A stretch of DNA of 64,000 bases from positions 6,820,001 to 6,884,000 of the forward strand of contig CAUJLY010000006.1 of the NCBI GenBank assembly GCA_963281155.1, read 5' to 3'. The DNA is from Rhabditophanes sp. KR3021 (lineage: Eukaryota > Nematoda > Chromadorea > Rhabditida > Alloionematidae). The translations under genes and the position numbers were made by a program. Each line of letters starts with the position of its first letter. The first letter of the stretch is position 1. The notes below the pieces were generated by a model. It made no database searches. It worked only from the letters and a program-made list of their open reading frames with translations, and was not told the DNA's origin. Shown here piece after piece: positions 1 through 11,360 of this stretch.

Positions 1-1614
1 TAAAAATTTCAATCAGCGATTAATCATATTTATTACCAAGATATTCGTTGATGGTCACATAATATCCTGAAACAAATATGTCTGCCCCACGTTTGATAAA
101 CATTATTAGAAAATTAAACTTTTGATAGCAATATGTATAAATTTGCATATAAAGTTGAATTATTTAGCCCAATAGTCAATTATTTTATTTTAAGTTTCGT
201 CAACCACGAATACCTTTGAATATTTACAGATTATATTTGTCCAATATATAGGTTTTAAAATTAATAATCAAATGGGTATATTAGGATTAAATGCCTATTT
301 TTGCGTACTTTTAATCTTTTGTTTTCAATTAACTTGAAAATGGAATGGAGATTGACAAATTGTGAACAATATTAATATGGATAAATAAATTAATATGTTG
401 TGAGTTAAAGATTTCGATATGTTCTGGGGTGATAAATATGTTAAAGCTCATCAGAATCTTATATTAGGATATATAATACCAGTATTTATGATCTATTTAA
501 AAAATTCAGTGTTCATCCACATATATTAACTATACATCTTCAAAGCATATTAAATTCACAATTTCAATAAGCATAAAAGACTCAATCAAAATTGAAAAAC
601 ATCCTCTGTAATTTTAAATTTAACTCAAAAATTGCACATAAAAATAAACAACTATTTTTTCTTTCTATATATGCATCCATTATGCACGTAATATATAAGA
701 AAGAAATTATTTGTGAGAAAATTATTAATCACAAAAGTACTAATTTTATTTACCAAAAAGGTTCTTTATAAATGTATTTGAAGGTGAAATTAATATTATC
801 TATACCAAATGTACCCGAAAATAATAAGAGGAAGTTGATATTATTCGTGAATAGTAGAAGATAACATTTCCTGATTTAGGTAAGCTTTAAAATCTTAAAA
901 AATAATACATACTCTTTCAAAAATGTTGCATATTTACCTGCTTCATTTGTTCGCTTGGTTGTCTCTTGAATTATAATCAAAGAAATCCACATCAAATTCG
1001 GAAAGGATGTAATTACCCGTTTCATTGAAAAATGGTAAACTATAGTGGCTGCACCAGACATTCACTAACTTCGAATTTAAATAATGTAATGAGAAAATAT
1101 CAGCCTCGTCAGAAGAGCCTTAAAAATTTAATCTTTTAAATAATACAAGAACAAAACGTACCTATGAAAAAATGTGTTAAAGTTGCTGAAAACAAACGTG
1201 AAACCATAACTAGTTGTGCATGAATATTCTGAATCGTCATTTGTATCAACCATAAGCATGATACCAATTGGTTACCAATATAATAAGTTACTTTAAGCAA
1301 GAAAAGTAAAAATGACTAGTTTTGTAATTATAAAGTAATATTATTAGAAAAAACTTTATTACAATCTACGTAAACCGCTGAGTGGCATAAATTTTATCGT
1401 AATAATAAAAATGACCTCTTCCATGCTTAATTATTAGATGTATATAAGTCTCACTCTCTAGGAGCTAACCTTATAGGTGGCGGCACGCGACTACACGCAC
1501 ATCAGAATAATCTCGAGAATCAATAATATAATTTTTTATTTTACTTACACGAATTTAAATGAATAAAACAACAAAGTAATTTTTATTTTCAGGAAGTATG
1601 AGATCAAAGAAAGT
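1..1614. other. Gene-poor AT-rich stretch
   Basis: Very AT-rich, stop-dense sequence in all frames. The only moderate open stretch is a 61-codon minus-strand frame at 876-1061. It contains a possible splice donor but has no recognisable protein and no partner exon. I see no RNA gene or repeat. Confidence 0.5.
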
Positions 1615-1984
1615 TTACAATTTCTTTATACACTTGCAATTACATTTGCCAGGAGGGACGGGAGAAATAAACTCTTCGTATGAAATTTCCTTGAAGCGGA
1701 AAATATCTGGATTAGCAGCGGCATACTCGGGATCACGCAAAAGTTTAACCAATCCAGGATTGACTTGAGGGAAAACAATGGTTGGGTAATACTTCTTGGA
1801 TTTAACATAATTGGGGTTTCCATATCCGTAACGAAGGTATTCTTCCAAAGCCTTGTCTTCGTTGCTTCTCATGAATTCAATAAACCTAAACGTAAGAAAT
1901 ATGATCATGTCTTCGTTATCATACTTACCAAGCTTTTATTTTGGCCCATTGCTCTTTTGGTATACTAAGCAAATTTTTCTTCAT
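1615..1984 (-). CDS. Small two-exon gene, unknown function (108 aa)
   Basis: Product not recognised. The model has exon 1 at 1984-1929 and exon 2 at 1885-1615, joined by a 43-base intron with a GTAAGT donor and a TTTAG acceptor; the frame stays open across the junction. The protein begins MKKNLLSIPKEQWAKIKAW and ends with a Cys-rich, basic tail (GKCNCKCIKKL). The middle is rich in Tyr, Pro and Asn (for example YLRYGYGNPNYVKSKKYY). There is no signal peptide or membrane segment. Codon choice and composition look like real coding sequence, being clearly less AT-rich than the flanks. A TATA-like box lies about 60 bases upstream of the start. It could instead be the 3' part of a longer gene, but the nearby TATA-like box argues for a complete short gene. 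Confidence 0.5.
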
Positions 1985-3976
1985 GTTGAAAAGTTTATCT
2001 AAAATCAAAAGAAATTCAAACTGACAAGTTCGTTAAACTTGTAACTATATAAAGTAGGGACCAAATAAGTCTCTCTTTTTTTCAAAAAAATTGTTAAACA
2101 CGGATTAAAGAAGGTTTTTTCTTTATGGATATAATTGGCTCGGCAACATATACACATTATTTTTTAGAAATTGGTACAAAAATAAACGTTTACATGTGCG
2201 CAATTAACATAATTTATTTTTTGAGTCAGAATGTAATTTAATATCATAAGCAAATTAACTGTCTACAAACTGATTAAACATTTTTATTACGGCAAAATAA
2301 TTTAAAAAGAATGGAGTTTTTATTTAAAAATAGCAAGTAGAATTAATTCAAGAACTTCAAAAAACATGTCAAAATGGGGGTAAAAAATATTAGAATATAT
2401 GATTGCTTTATACATTTATATAAGGTGTTGCTTTGTCAGTTGCTGTAAGATGGAATTATGGCTATATTGTCAGTGACATGTTAAGGCGCATACAAGGAAT
2501 TTTACGGATTTAAGTGTTATAAATATCTATTATCCTCGTTTAAAAAGCTGCTTTATAAACCCAAATCTGTAAAAAATTATGATTCTTGAAATTGATAATT
2601 TTATGCCAAAGATACATGTTTATAATCTTGTATATAATAAATTAAATGATATAAACAAATTTTCAAAAGTGAAGCGTTATAAAAGTTAAGAAAAAAGTTT
2701 TTATCAATGTACAATTGTAAATTTGAAATCTCTATTTCTTGGAATTACATATTTCTGTAAACACATTTTTGTATTCATTTTGTAGTTTAGATACACCAAT
2801 TGCAAAGTATGTCTTAGCAGATTAAAACTACAAGTTGAGGACGAACTAAACTAAAGACACACAAACTTGACATTGCTCAAATCTTTGAAGTACAAAGGAT
2901 TCGATTGCAAACATTAAGGTTAACAAAGGTTAGTTGTTTTACGCTCATGAGTAAAATAATCAATGCTACACATCAGAAAAGATGGTGGTGAATATATCAG
3001 CAACTCATAATCAGATATATATGCTCATGGATATTCAACCTTGACATTTTACACGTTTCGGAACTTTTTAGTTTGAATGTTTCCACTTTATATTTAATTC
3101 AAACGTACCTCTTTTTCTAATATATCATTTGTCTATCTACTAAAAAGCACAATTTAAAAACAGTTATGTTTTTTCATAATAAATATTATCTTGTTTTTCC
3201 GTGGTAACGTAGTAATTGAATTGTGTATGATATATACAATGGCACGATAACATTTGTTGTTATAATTTCATTAAAACTGAAAAAATTTCTATATATTGTT
3301 GGTCCAAATTAGCGGGAATCAAAAATATTTTCTTAAAACTAGAAATAAAATTGTTATTCGATTCTATTTTGAGATCCTTTTTATAAAAATCTTATTTAAA
3401 GTTCTAATAAACAATTCGTTCATTTGTTTCTTTGAAATTTTGTTATTAAAAAGTTAGCAAGTGATTACATTTGTTTTCCAATAATATCATTAAAAGAGTT
3501 AATAAGTTGCAAGATCACTTTTCAAAATATAATAACCATTTCTTTTATAAATTTTAGTTCTACAATCTTGTCTATAACTTATTAATGCTCTGATTCTAAG
3601 ATTCATTCGGAAGTATCAAGCCGTAAATGATTCATTCTTCTTATCAAATTCCTGTTTTATCATCAAGATCTTGTGTTAACATTTACCTTTAACTAAAATG
3701 TTATTAAATTATCACAGAGCTAATTTATGGGAACCTTGGAAATTTATTCAGTACATTATGGTTGTCTATGAAAAATATGATTCATAGGTTAACGTTTTTC
3801 CGTTTTTTATCAGTAAATTATTTTGTGACATTTTCGTACAATTTGATCAAATGATGTTTCAAAGTTCATAAAGTTGTCCTATTAATACCCTTCCCAAACT
3901 TTTACACTCTCATTTTAATTTCTTTTTAAATAAATAGAATTATTTTTACATTAACAACATATTTTGTAGAGTTCTC
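1985..3976. other. Intergenic, no gene seen
   Basis: About 2 kb of AT-rich spacer between two divergently oriented genes. Apart from the TATA-like box at 2045-2054, no coding, RNA or repeat feature is visible. The last bases before the downstream ATG read TTTTGTAG then AGTTCTC, which resembles a 3' splice acceptor and could serve a trans-spliced leader or a 5' UTR intron. Confidence 0.4.
2045..2054 (-). promoter_or_regulatory. TATA-like box upstream of the 108-aa gene
   Basis: On the minus strand this reads CTTTATATAG, about 60 bases upstream of the ATG at 1984. That spacing suits a core promoter with a short 5' leader. In a genome this AT-rich, chance matches are common. Confidence 0.3.
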
Positions 3977-5406
3977 ATGGATATAACATTCTTTTACATT
4001 TTTTTGATTGGAGTCTTAGTTTCCTGGTTTCATATTTATGCATCCCTTGGATTACTTATTTTATTTGGTATTTATTGGATAGCGACAATTCCTGTTAATC
4101 GAATAGTTAGAGTTGGTGAACTCGGATATTATTTTGGCGAAGAAAAGGTTAGTTAAAAATTTAAGAACTTTAAATAAGCGCTGATTCAGCATTCGGACCG
4201 AATAAAAGATAGACTTGTTGCTAGAGTCGCTAGACTTAGAATAAAAGGAGATCTTCCACCTGTATTTCCAAATGGATGGTTTTGTATCGCAGATTCTAGA
4301 GACCTGAAAAAAGGAACTATACAACCAATCACATTTAATGGAGAGCAATTATCCTTAGTTAGAAGTCATTCTGGAGAAGCTTTCCTAATTGATTCATATT
4401 GCCCTCATCTCGGAGCCAACTTCAATATAGGTGGAAAGGTAATTAATGATAACTGTGTCCAATGTCCTTTCCATGGCTGGGTTTTTAACGCAGAAACTGG
4501 AAAATGTGTTAATATTCCTTATGACGATGGTTCAATACCGGAAAAAGCTAAAGTAACTACATGGGTAATTGCTGAAAAAAATACTTCTATTTTTGTTTGG
4601 TATCACGCCGATGGATATGCTCCAACTTGGGAAATTCCTGATATTCTTGAAGTTCAAGAAGGGGACTGGGTTTTTCAAGGAAGAACTGAACATGAAATTC
4701 TTTGCCATCCACAGGAAATTCCGGAAAATGGTGCAGATATAGCTCATTTAAACTACGTATGTTTTTATCTAAAACATTTTAAATATGCATATATTATTTC
4801 TAGTTACACCTACATGGGGTCCAAGAAGGTAACAATGTCACTAGAATTCCCATGAACAATTTAAAACCAACAATTCAACATTATTGGAACGGAAAATGGG
4901 AAGCAGAGGCTGAACCAAATGCTCACATTGGAGCCATGGAGTTAGATCAGCATATGTTGTTTAATAATTATATCATTCCCTTCACCTCAACTAAACTAAA
5001 AGCTGTCCAACTTGGACCTGGAATCGTTCAAATGATGTTTGATTTTGGAATATTTGGAAAAGGCGTAGTATTTCAATATGTAACATCTGAAGAACCAATG
5101 TTTCAAAGAGTTCGATTTACTTTATATGCAAAGGTTCCAAGATGGTATGCTAAATTTGTGCTTATTGCAGAAGCTAATCAGGTAATTCTCATCTTTTAAA
5201 GAGTAATGAAAATTCCATTTTAGTTTGAACGGGATATTTTCATTTGGGCAAATAAGAAATACATCAAAAATCCGTTGTATGTAAAAAATGATGGGCCAAT
5301 CCACAAACACAGACGCTGGTTTTCCAAATTTTACACTGAAAATAGTCCAACTTTAAATAAAGACGGTAGTGTTTCTCATAGAGCAAAATCTGTTCTTGAC
5401 TGGTAA
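3977..5406 (+). CDS. daf-36: Rieske-type cholesterol 7-desaturase (DAF-36/Neverland family)
   Basis: Four exons (3977-4147, 4190-4756, 4804-5181, 5224-5406) encode 432 aa, the usual size for the family (C. elegans DAF-36 is about 430). The family converts cholesterol to 7-dehydrocholesterol, the first step towards dafachronic acids in nematodes or ecdysteroids in arthropods. The N-terminus has a hydrophobic membrane anchor (residues about 3-42). The Rieske [2Fe-2S] ligands are C128-x-H130 and C149-x2-H152 (CPHLGANFN and CPFHGW). The non-haem iron motif D240-x2-H243-x4-H248 spans the exon 2/3 junction (ADIAHLNY then LHLHG), which supports that splice. All three introns are short (42-47 bases) and in phase 0. 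A T-rich AG lies just before the ATG. The gene symbol is by homology; a Neverland name would be equally valid if the organism is an arthropod. Confidence 0.92.
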
Positions 5407-6327
5407 TGTAAAAAACTAATCTCCTTATATTTATCCTAATAATTATATAATTAGCAACTAAAAATAAGATTCTTTTTGAATTCTAAAATAGAGTTTTAAC
5501 TTTATGGACTTTTCAGTTTTGTTAATAAAAATTCTATTCATAAATATTTAATACAAGAGACGCTTAACCACACAGTATTTTGTTTCGAGTGCACTATCAA
5601 ATTTAGATAACATTTTTTCTAAATTTTTATTTAATTAAAGATAATCATCATATTGATCCAGCCCTTGTAAAAGGAATTATGAATTTATAATTAATAAAAC
5701 GAAAAATATTTATTTTGATTGAAGGTCAGTAAACATTTCTTATAGGTAAAATTTGTATATGCCCAATCTTTTGAGTGAACCAAATTATTAGAAAGATAAA
5801 TTGATGAAATAACTTTTATAAAAAAATTGCATTTCAATATACATACAAGAAATATGTGCATAATTCATACACCTCTGTAAAGACCATTTTTTAGACCATA
5901 CCTTTACCTAGTACTATTCGTATAAAAATGTAACTCACACTTAAACATACACAACTTTAATAATATTAATAATACCAAGTAATCAAATTATAAATATGAA
6001 TGACCACCTCAATCCAGTATATACTATACATATTGTTACTCACAATTTTGATTATACCAAAAGTGATGACTCAAACAAAATTTTAATATGGCTAGTTACC
6101 CTTAGCCTATTATTCATAATATTTACCTATTTACCAAGAATGATTAAATTTGATGTAAAGGTTTTGAACAAAACTTTTATTTATTTTTAATTACAAAATA
6201 TATTATACTATACATATCCCTTTGTACTTTCTCTTTTGATTGTATTAAAAATGGTGTATATGTCCATTCTTATTTGTATCTTTATCACATTAGCGAAACA
6301 TTCAGATTTTTGTAAACTTTTTGAAAA
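5407..6327. other. Intergenic with one small open frame
   Basis: Spacer between the desaturase and the ZP-C-like gene. It is AT-rich with no clear regulatory pattern, and contains the 64-codon frame listed separately at 5996-6190. Confidence 0.4.
5996..6190 (+). CDS. Possible small single-pass membrane protein (64 aa), uncertain
   Basis: An uninterrupted ATG-started frame with a clean hydrophobic segment (residues about 30-46, ILIWLVTLSLLFIIFTYL) followed by basic residues, as in a small type II or tail-anchored membrane protein. A TATAAAT-like run lies just upstream. No homologue is recognised. It could be a genuine microprotein, a first exon of the neighbouring membrane-protein gene (no good donor seen), or a chance frame. 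AT-rich DNA readily encodes Ile/Leu/Phe runs, so confidence is low. Confidence 0.18.
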   Translation: MNDHLNPVYTIHIVTHNFDYTKSDDSNKILIWLVTLSLLFIIFTYLPRMIKFDVKVLNKTFIYF

Positions 6328-7716
6328 ATGTGGTTTGCTTTAAAATATTTTAATTTATTAAAATATGATATATATTTCCTACTTCTTTTTTCTTGTTTGA
6401 CTTGTGCTAGTCAGTTACCAACAATTACTTTACATGATGGTCATGTCACACTTTATGAAAATCTTTTACAAACTGAGTATCGTGGAGTTGTTCAACCTGG
6501 AAAACCTTATACAATAGATATATATTTGTCGCAAAGTGAAAATACTGATTACGTAATTGAATCTTGTGTTTTCAACAATAGAACAACTTTTATTACTCAA
6601 AATGGGTAAGATTATTATTTGGCCATTGTTCATAATATTTTTTAGGTGCATGAAAATTGATGGCATTTTTATAGATAAATGGGAAACCACCAACTATGGA
6701 ACACCAGGATCTATAAAGAGAACTATTATTCATTTTGTAGCCCCCGAAAGTTCAATTCGTGTCCATTGCCTTCTTCGACTAATTCAGTGTTGTTCTTGTG
6801 CTGAAGTAAGTTTACTTTTGACTAATGCTTTTTAAATGTCATTTAAAAATATAATCTTTGGCTAATTCCAATTGCATCTTCTTTCTAGAAATCATGTGAA
6901 CAACCGTTGAAATATCGAGATTTTCCATATACTCCTTATCAATTAGTCATGTCGCATCCAAAAGCGACACTACTTCCTTTGCCTGGGCAAGGATTAAAAG
7001 CACCATCAGACTTAATTCCAATGACTCCTCAACTTCAAGTACCAATTCAAAGAAATAGTAGTAAGACAATTTGGGAGGAATGGTGGTTTTGGTTAGTAAT
7101 TATTTTGGCATTTTTGTTGTTTTGCTGTATACCATGTCTGATTGGCATTTGCTGTTATTTTAAAAAGCGTAAAAATGATAAGAAAAAAGTTACGATATTT
7201 AAAAAGGATCACCAAGGATGCTTGACAACAGAGGATAATAAAAGCGTAGGAAAAGTTTCGATTATCAATGATACAAAACATACTCTTAATATGAACAATA
7301 ATCCAACCGGAGGTTACCATCATAATCATCATAATCCAACAAACCTCGATCCAAACATGCTTAAGAGAAATTCATATATTTCGCAATCCAGTGGTTCCTT
7401 TATTAATGACGACTTTGAGACATCGATGAGTGTAACTAGAGCAGCTAGAATTGTTAATAACCCCCATTCTACTCAACCATTTCATCGCCCACCAGGTCAA
7501 ATCCCGGAACACATTGTCAATAGTGTTCGCAATCACCTTGCTTCATCTTCCAATCATCCACAATTTTCCCCAGTTCGACAAGAATTGAATAATTACAGCG
7601 AAATCACCCTCAAAAAAGGCGTCAATTTACCTCCTTTAAATCATAATCAACATCAGCAAACCCTCAGACGAACAGAAGTATCACGCCAGTTAGGTAATGA
7701 ATCGATGTTTATTTAA
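6328..7716 (+). CDS. Type I membrane protein with a ZP-C-like ectodomain (421 aa)
   Basis: Three exons: 6328-6605, 6646-6805, 6889-7716. The N-terminus is a signal peptide (hydrophobic core around residues 13-26, FLLLFSCLTCASQ). The ectodomain has the pattern of the C-terminal half of a zona pellucida domain: a Cys in YVIESCVF, then NGC, then a Phe- and Val-rich strand ending IRVHC, then a CCSC and KSC cluster. The ZP-N half is absent. A transmembrane helix follows (about 211-237, flanked by EEWW and CCYFKKRK). The cytoplasmic tail of about 185 residues is rich in Asn, His, Ser and Pro and includes a His/Asn run (GGYHHNHHN). ZP proteins polymerise in apical matrices such as cuticle. This one keeps a long intracellular tail, so it may be a receptor or an anchor rather than a matrix monomer. 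The ZP assignment rests on cysteine pattern only. Confidence 0.6.
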
Positions 7717-10700
7717 TTCCACAAAAATAGATTAAAATTTGGAACGTTTTTATTTCATTCAAATACAAATATATAACATTAACATTAATTAATGTATAAT
7801 TATCTCAACATATTAATGACTTTTCTTCACTCTAATAATATATATCATGAATGTTCGAATCTTTTTTATACTTAAATAAATATTTATAACCTACAAACCA
7901 TTATCCAAAATTGACCGCACAATCAACTTTTTTGCTCATTGTTTAAGTAACACATATTTTGCAGTAAAAGCCACATACATAAATTTTAATATTTGAACAA
8001 GTAATCAATCTATTTTGGGAGTATTGATATATACACCTAAATCTCCTTTCGATCTTTTGCAAGGTAAAAGGAGTAAGGAAAAAGTTTATGAAGGATTTTT
8101 GATAATAAAGAAGAATGATAAGGCTTATTTAATAAATATACGGTCATTCAATTATGAATCTAATTTAATCTATATAGGCTTTACATTTTAATCTCTTTCT
8201 AAATTTGATGTCAAGTGTGTTGATAGTTGGCGAAGGATGGTTCTATAAAAATATAAAAAATATATTTAGGCAAAACTTAGAATACGAACCTTTCAAAAAA
8301 CATGTCATATCTACTATTCAACTTGCGCAAAGTAATTTTCTTACACTAAACTAATGGGTGTGAAGTCAGCTTTTAGACGATTCTTAAAATGTCTATCTAC
8401 ACGTATTTAAGCTCAAATAGATTGTAGCTTATTCACAATACTAAACATCCATATATGTGTCATAAAACATTTTTTATTGCCACTATCATGAAGTGAATGA
8501 AGATGTATTTTGAATTGATGAAGATTCTAAAGTGTGTTATTTAGTTGAAAACGTATATATTTACATAAACACATATACGACACACATATCCTTAGCTAGA
8601 AGTAAAAGCCTGGGCAAAATAGCATGGGACCATGTGTTCACAATAAGGTTTCTATTAGACCCGCTCACTTCCTTTCTTGTAACTATCAAAAGTGTTTGTT
8701 GTTGTTGTGTGACAAGTTTAGAGACTTCTTACTTTTAAATATCTTAATAAAGATATATCTTATAGTTTGTTGTGTTAAGTACAAGAGTCTTCTAAATATG
8801 TCCCATAATTTGTGTATGCTTAATATTTTTTAATTTCGCAACTAAATATGTAAATACTTACTTTTAATGAACAAAATGAAAAGGCAAATTGTAAAAACGT
8901 TTACATACTATTGTTTAAAATAGTACTTTTGTACTTTACATAACTTTTGACACATTTCCTTATAATATCCAAAGTTACTGTCTATTTTTGGCTCAAACAA
9001 AACACTTATATAAAACATATGCATATTTTTAGACATTTTACATCATAAAATTCACAGGCTTAAACAAACTGTGCCATATATTTGCAAGGAGTTGCTTATG
9101 GCGGCAATTTTTTAAAAAGATTACAAAAAGCACTGTTTTAAAATATTGAAACATACCACTTGTTGCCTTTTAAACTTGATATGAATGTGAACTAAACTTT
9201 AGCTTAAATTTTGATGTTGTCTATGTGATGTTTGTCCAATATTGGTTCAACACAAAAATGTGTATCTATAAAACTAATTTGAAGAACTGTTTTGCTTTAT
9301 TTTTGTTTGTTATTACTTTGAATTGTATATTCACATCATATATGTATATTTTCATGGCAATAGAAACTTTTACAAAAAGCAAGATACGCTTTTTGTCTAT
9401 TGCGACATCAAAAGTTATCCAGACATAATATAATATACATATTTATATTTCGTTCTTTAAGTTACAGTTACTACCATTTGAATAAACCTAAATTTGTAAT
9501 TGGTTTGAGATTGATTTAAAATTCTGGCACAAAATAAAAATCGTACGAATCATAATTGAAAGAATTATTTAGTTTTTGTTCCTTTAGCAGCTAATTAATT
9601 ATTTTGACAGTTACATTGCAAGACATGATATCAAAAATTGTTATCTTTTTATAGAAATAGAATGTATCAACAAACATATAATCCTCGTTTTATACGACTT
9701 TATCTTTGAATTCAAACTAAATTAATAATTTCATTTGTGATTTAAAAGTAAAAACTTTTCCCACCAGTATTATCCCTCAAAAAAGTAAAATATTTAAGAT
9801 TATTAGCTTTCTTTGAATCATTCATTCACTGTATTGAATTATATTTTGCCATTATTTTTTAAAGAAAACTACATATTAACAACAAGTAATTTTGTTTAAA
9901 AAATAAATATACTAAAAAAGACTTCATTTCCTTAACATAATAATAACTTTTAATGTCAATAAAAATGACAATTATCGGATTCACAACTATTTTGCACATT
10001 ATTATATATTTCGCATTAATTAGATATAATATAGTAATTATCATTATTTTTAGTTTACACAGTTAAATATAATATAGCTAGGAATATTTAATAACAAAAT
10101 TGTTTATGATAATTAAATCGTTTTAAGTTTATATTAAAAATTTGAATTCATTTCTCTTTTTTGAAATATGTGGTGTCAAAGATTATTTTCATAAAAAATG
10201 AAACGTATTGTAAACTTATCTATAAATCATATTACTTTTTATTAGAAAGCTATTTTTGTACATTTACACTTCCTGATTTTGATGAAGGCCACATCATTTC
10301 GCCAAAAAATGACACAAGAGACTACAAAAGTTGTAAAAGTTTATTCAAGTTCGTTTCAAGTATAACCTCTCTACCACTTTAGCCATTAATAAGGGAGGTA
10401 AATGCTTTTTTCTGATGCTAAAAACACTTCTTTTGTCACTTGATTCTTTTATTTTTTATATTAAATCTTTTATTTTTTTAGTTTAGATATTACTTTTTCG
10501 TTAACGGTGACGCTTTCAAGTTAGTTTATCCATTGATTTTATATTAAAGCTAATGTTAATATTTATTTTTAAAATTATTAGGTAATAAGACATACACAAC
10601 TTTGTAGCTTTTACTTAATTTTTCATTTAACGTTTTTTAATTTATGTCGATGTATTAGCCAATTTGGTATGTATGTGACCGCTACACATAATATGTGTAC

Positions 10701-11360
10701 CAGCCATGTCAACATAAAACCTTCTTGGCATTGTATTTTTTGAACATCTCAAAATAGCTACAACATTTTTGATATTACTTAATATTATTTAAATAATAGT
10801 AACAAACTTTATACTAGTTTAATCGAAACTTTTTCATATTTACACTTTTAGTTTAGTTAATTATTTTTCAAAAATCTAAATCTCGTTTCATTGATATATT
10901 TTTTATATGTGCTTTTTAGATGTATTTAATTATTTTAGTACTTTTTGTTTTCAACGTTATTTTCAATTTACGGATGCTGAAGTCTACAGATTATGTCTTC
11001 ATTGAATAGATGATATTTATAGTAGATGTAAGCACACACGCAATGTTTTGATAAAGATTTCATTATAAAGTTTTGGATATTGTATGAAAGAAGAATATTG
11101 TGTTTGCTGAGATGCCTTTAGCTTTGATTTATGCAGTTAGTATGCATAAATATGTAATTTTTCAATTTGTTCATTCTTTGAACTATTTTATTATTCGAGT
11201 AATATAATATTTAATCTTTAACAAACCGATTTAAAAAATAACTTTAACAATACAAAATATAACTTGGTCAAACAATAAAAAAGTTTATATTTCAGACTTA
11301 AAAACAAAAATTGTTGTTGCTTTTATAATATTTTAAGCTTTCTATTTATTAAGAACATAC
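7717..11360. other. 3.6-kb gene-free spacer
   Basis: AT-rich sequence with only short low-complexity frames (for example near 8532-8833, 9225-9428, 10161-10382), none resembling a protein and none paired with splice signals. It probably holds the 3' end of the upstream gene and the promoter of the downstream scaffold gene. Confidence 0.45.

Noticed and set aside
876..1061. 61-codon minus-strand frame with an internal splice-donor-like site
   Set aside because: No partner exon, no recognisable protein and no promoter.
8532..10382. Scattered 60-70 codon frames in the large spacer
   Set aside because: Low-complexity Ile/Phe/Tyr-rich translations, no splice partners, no family resemblance.
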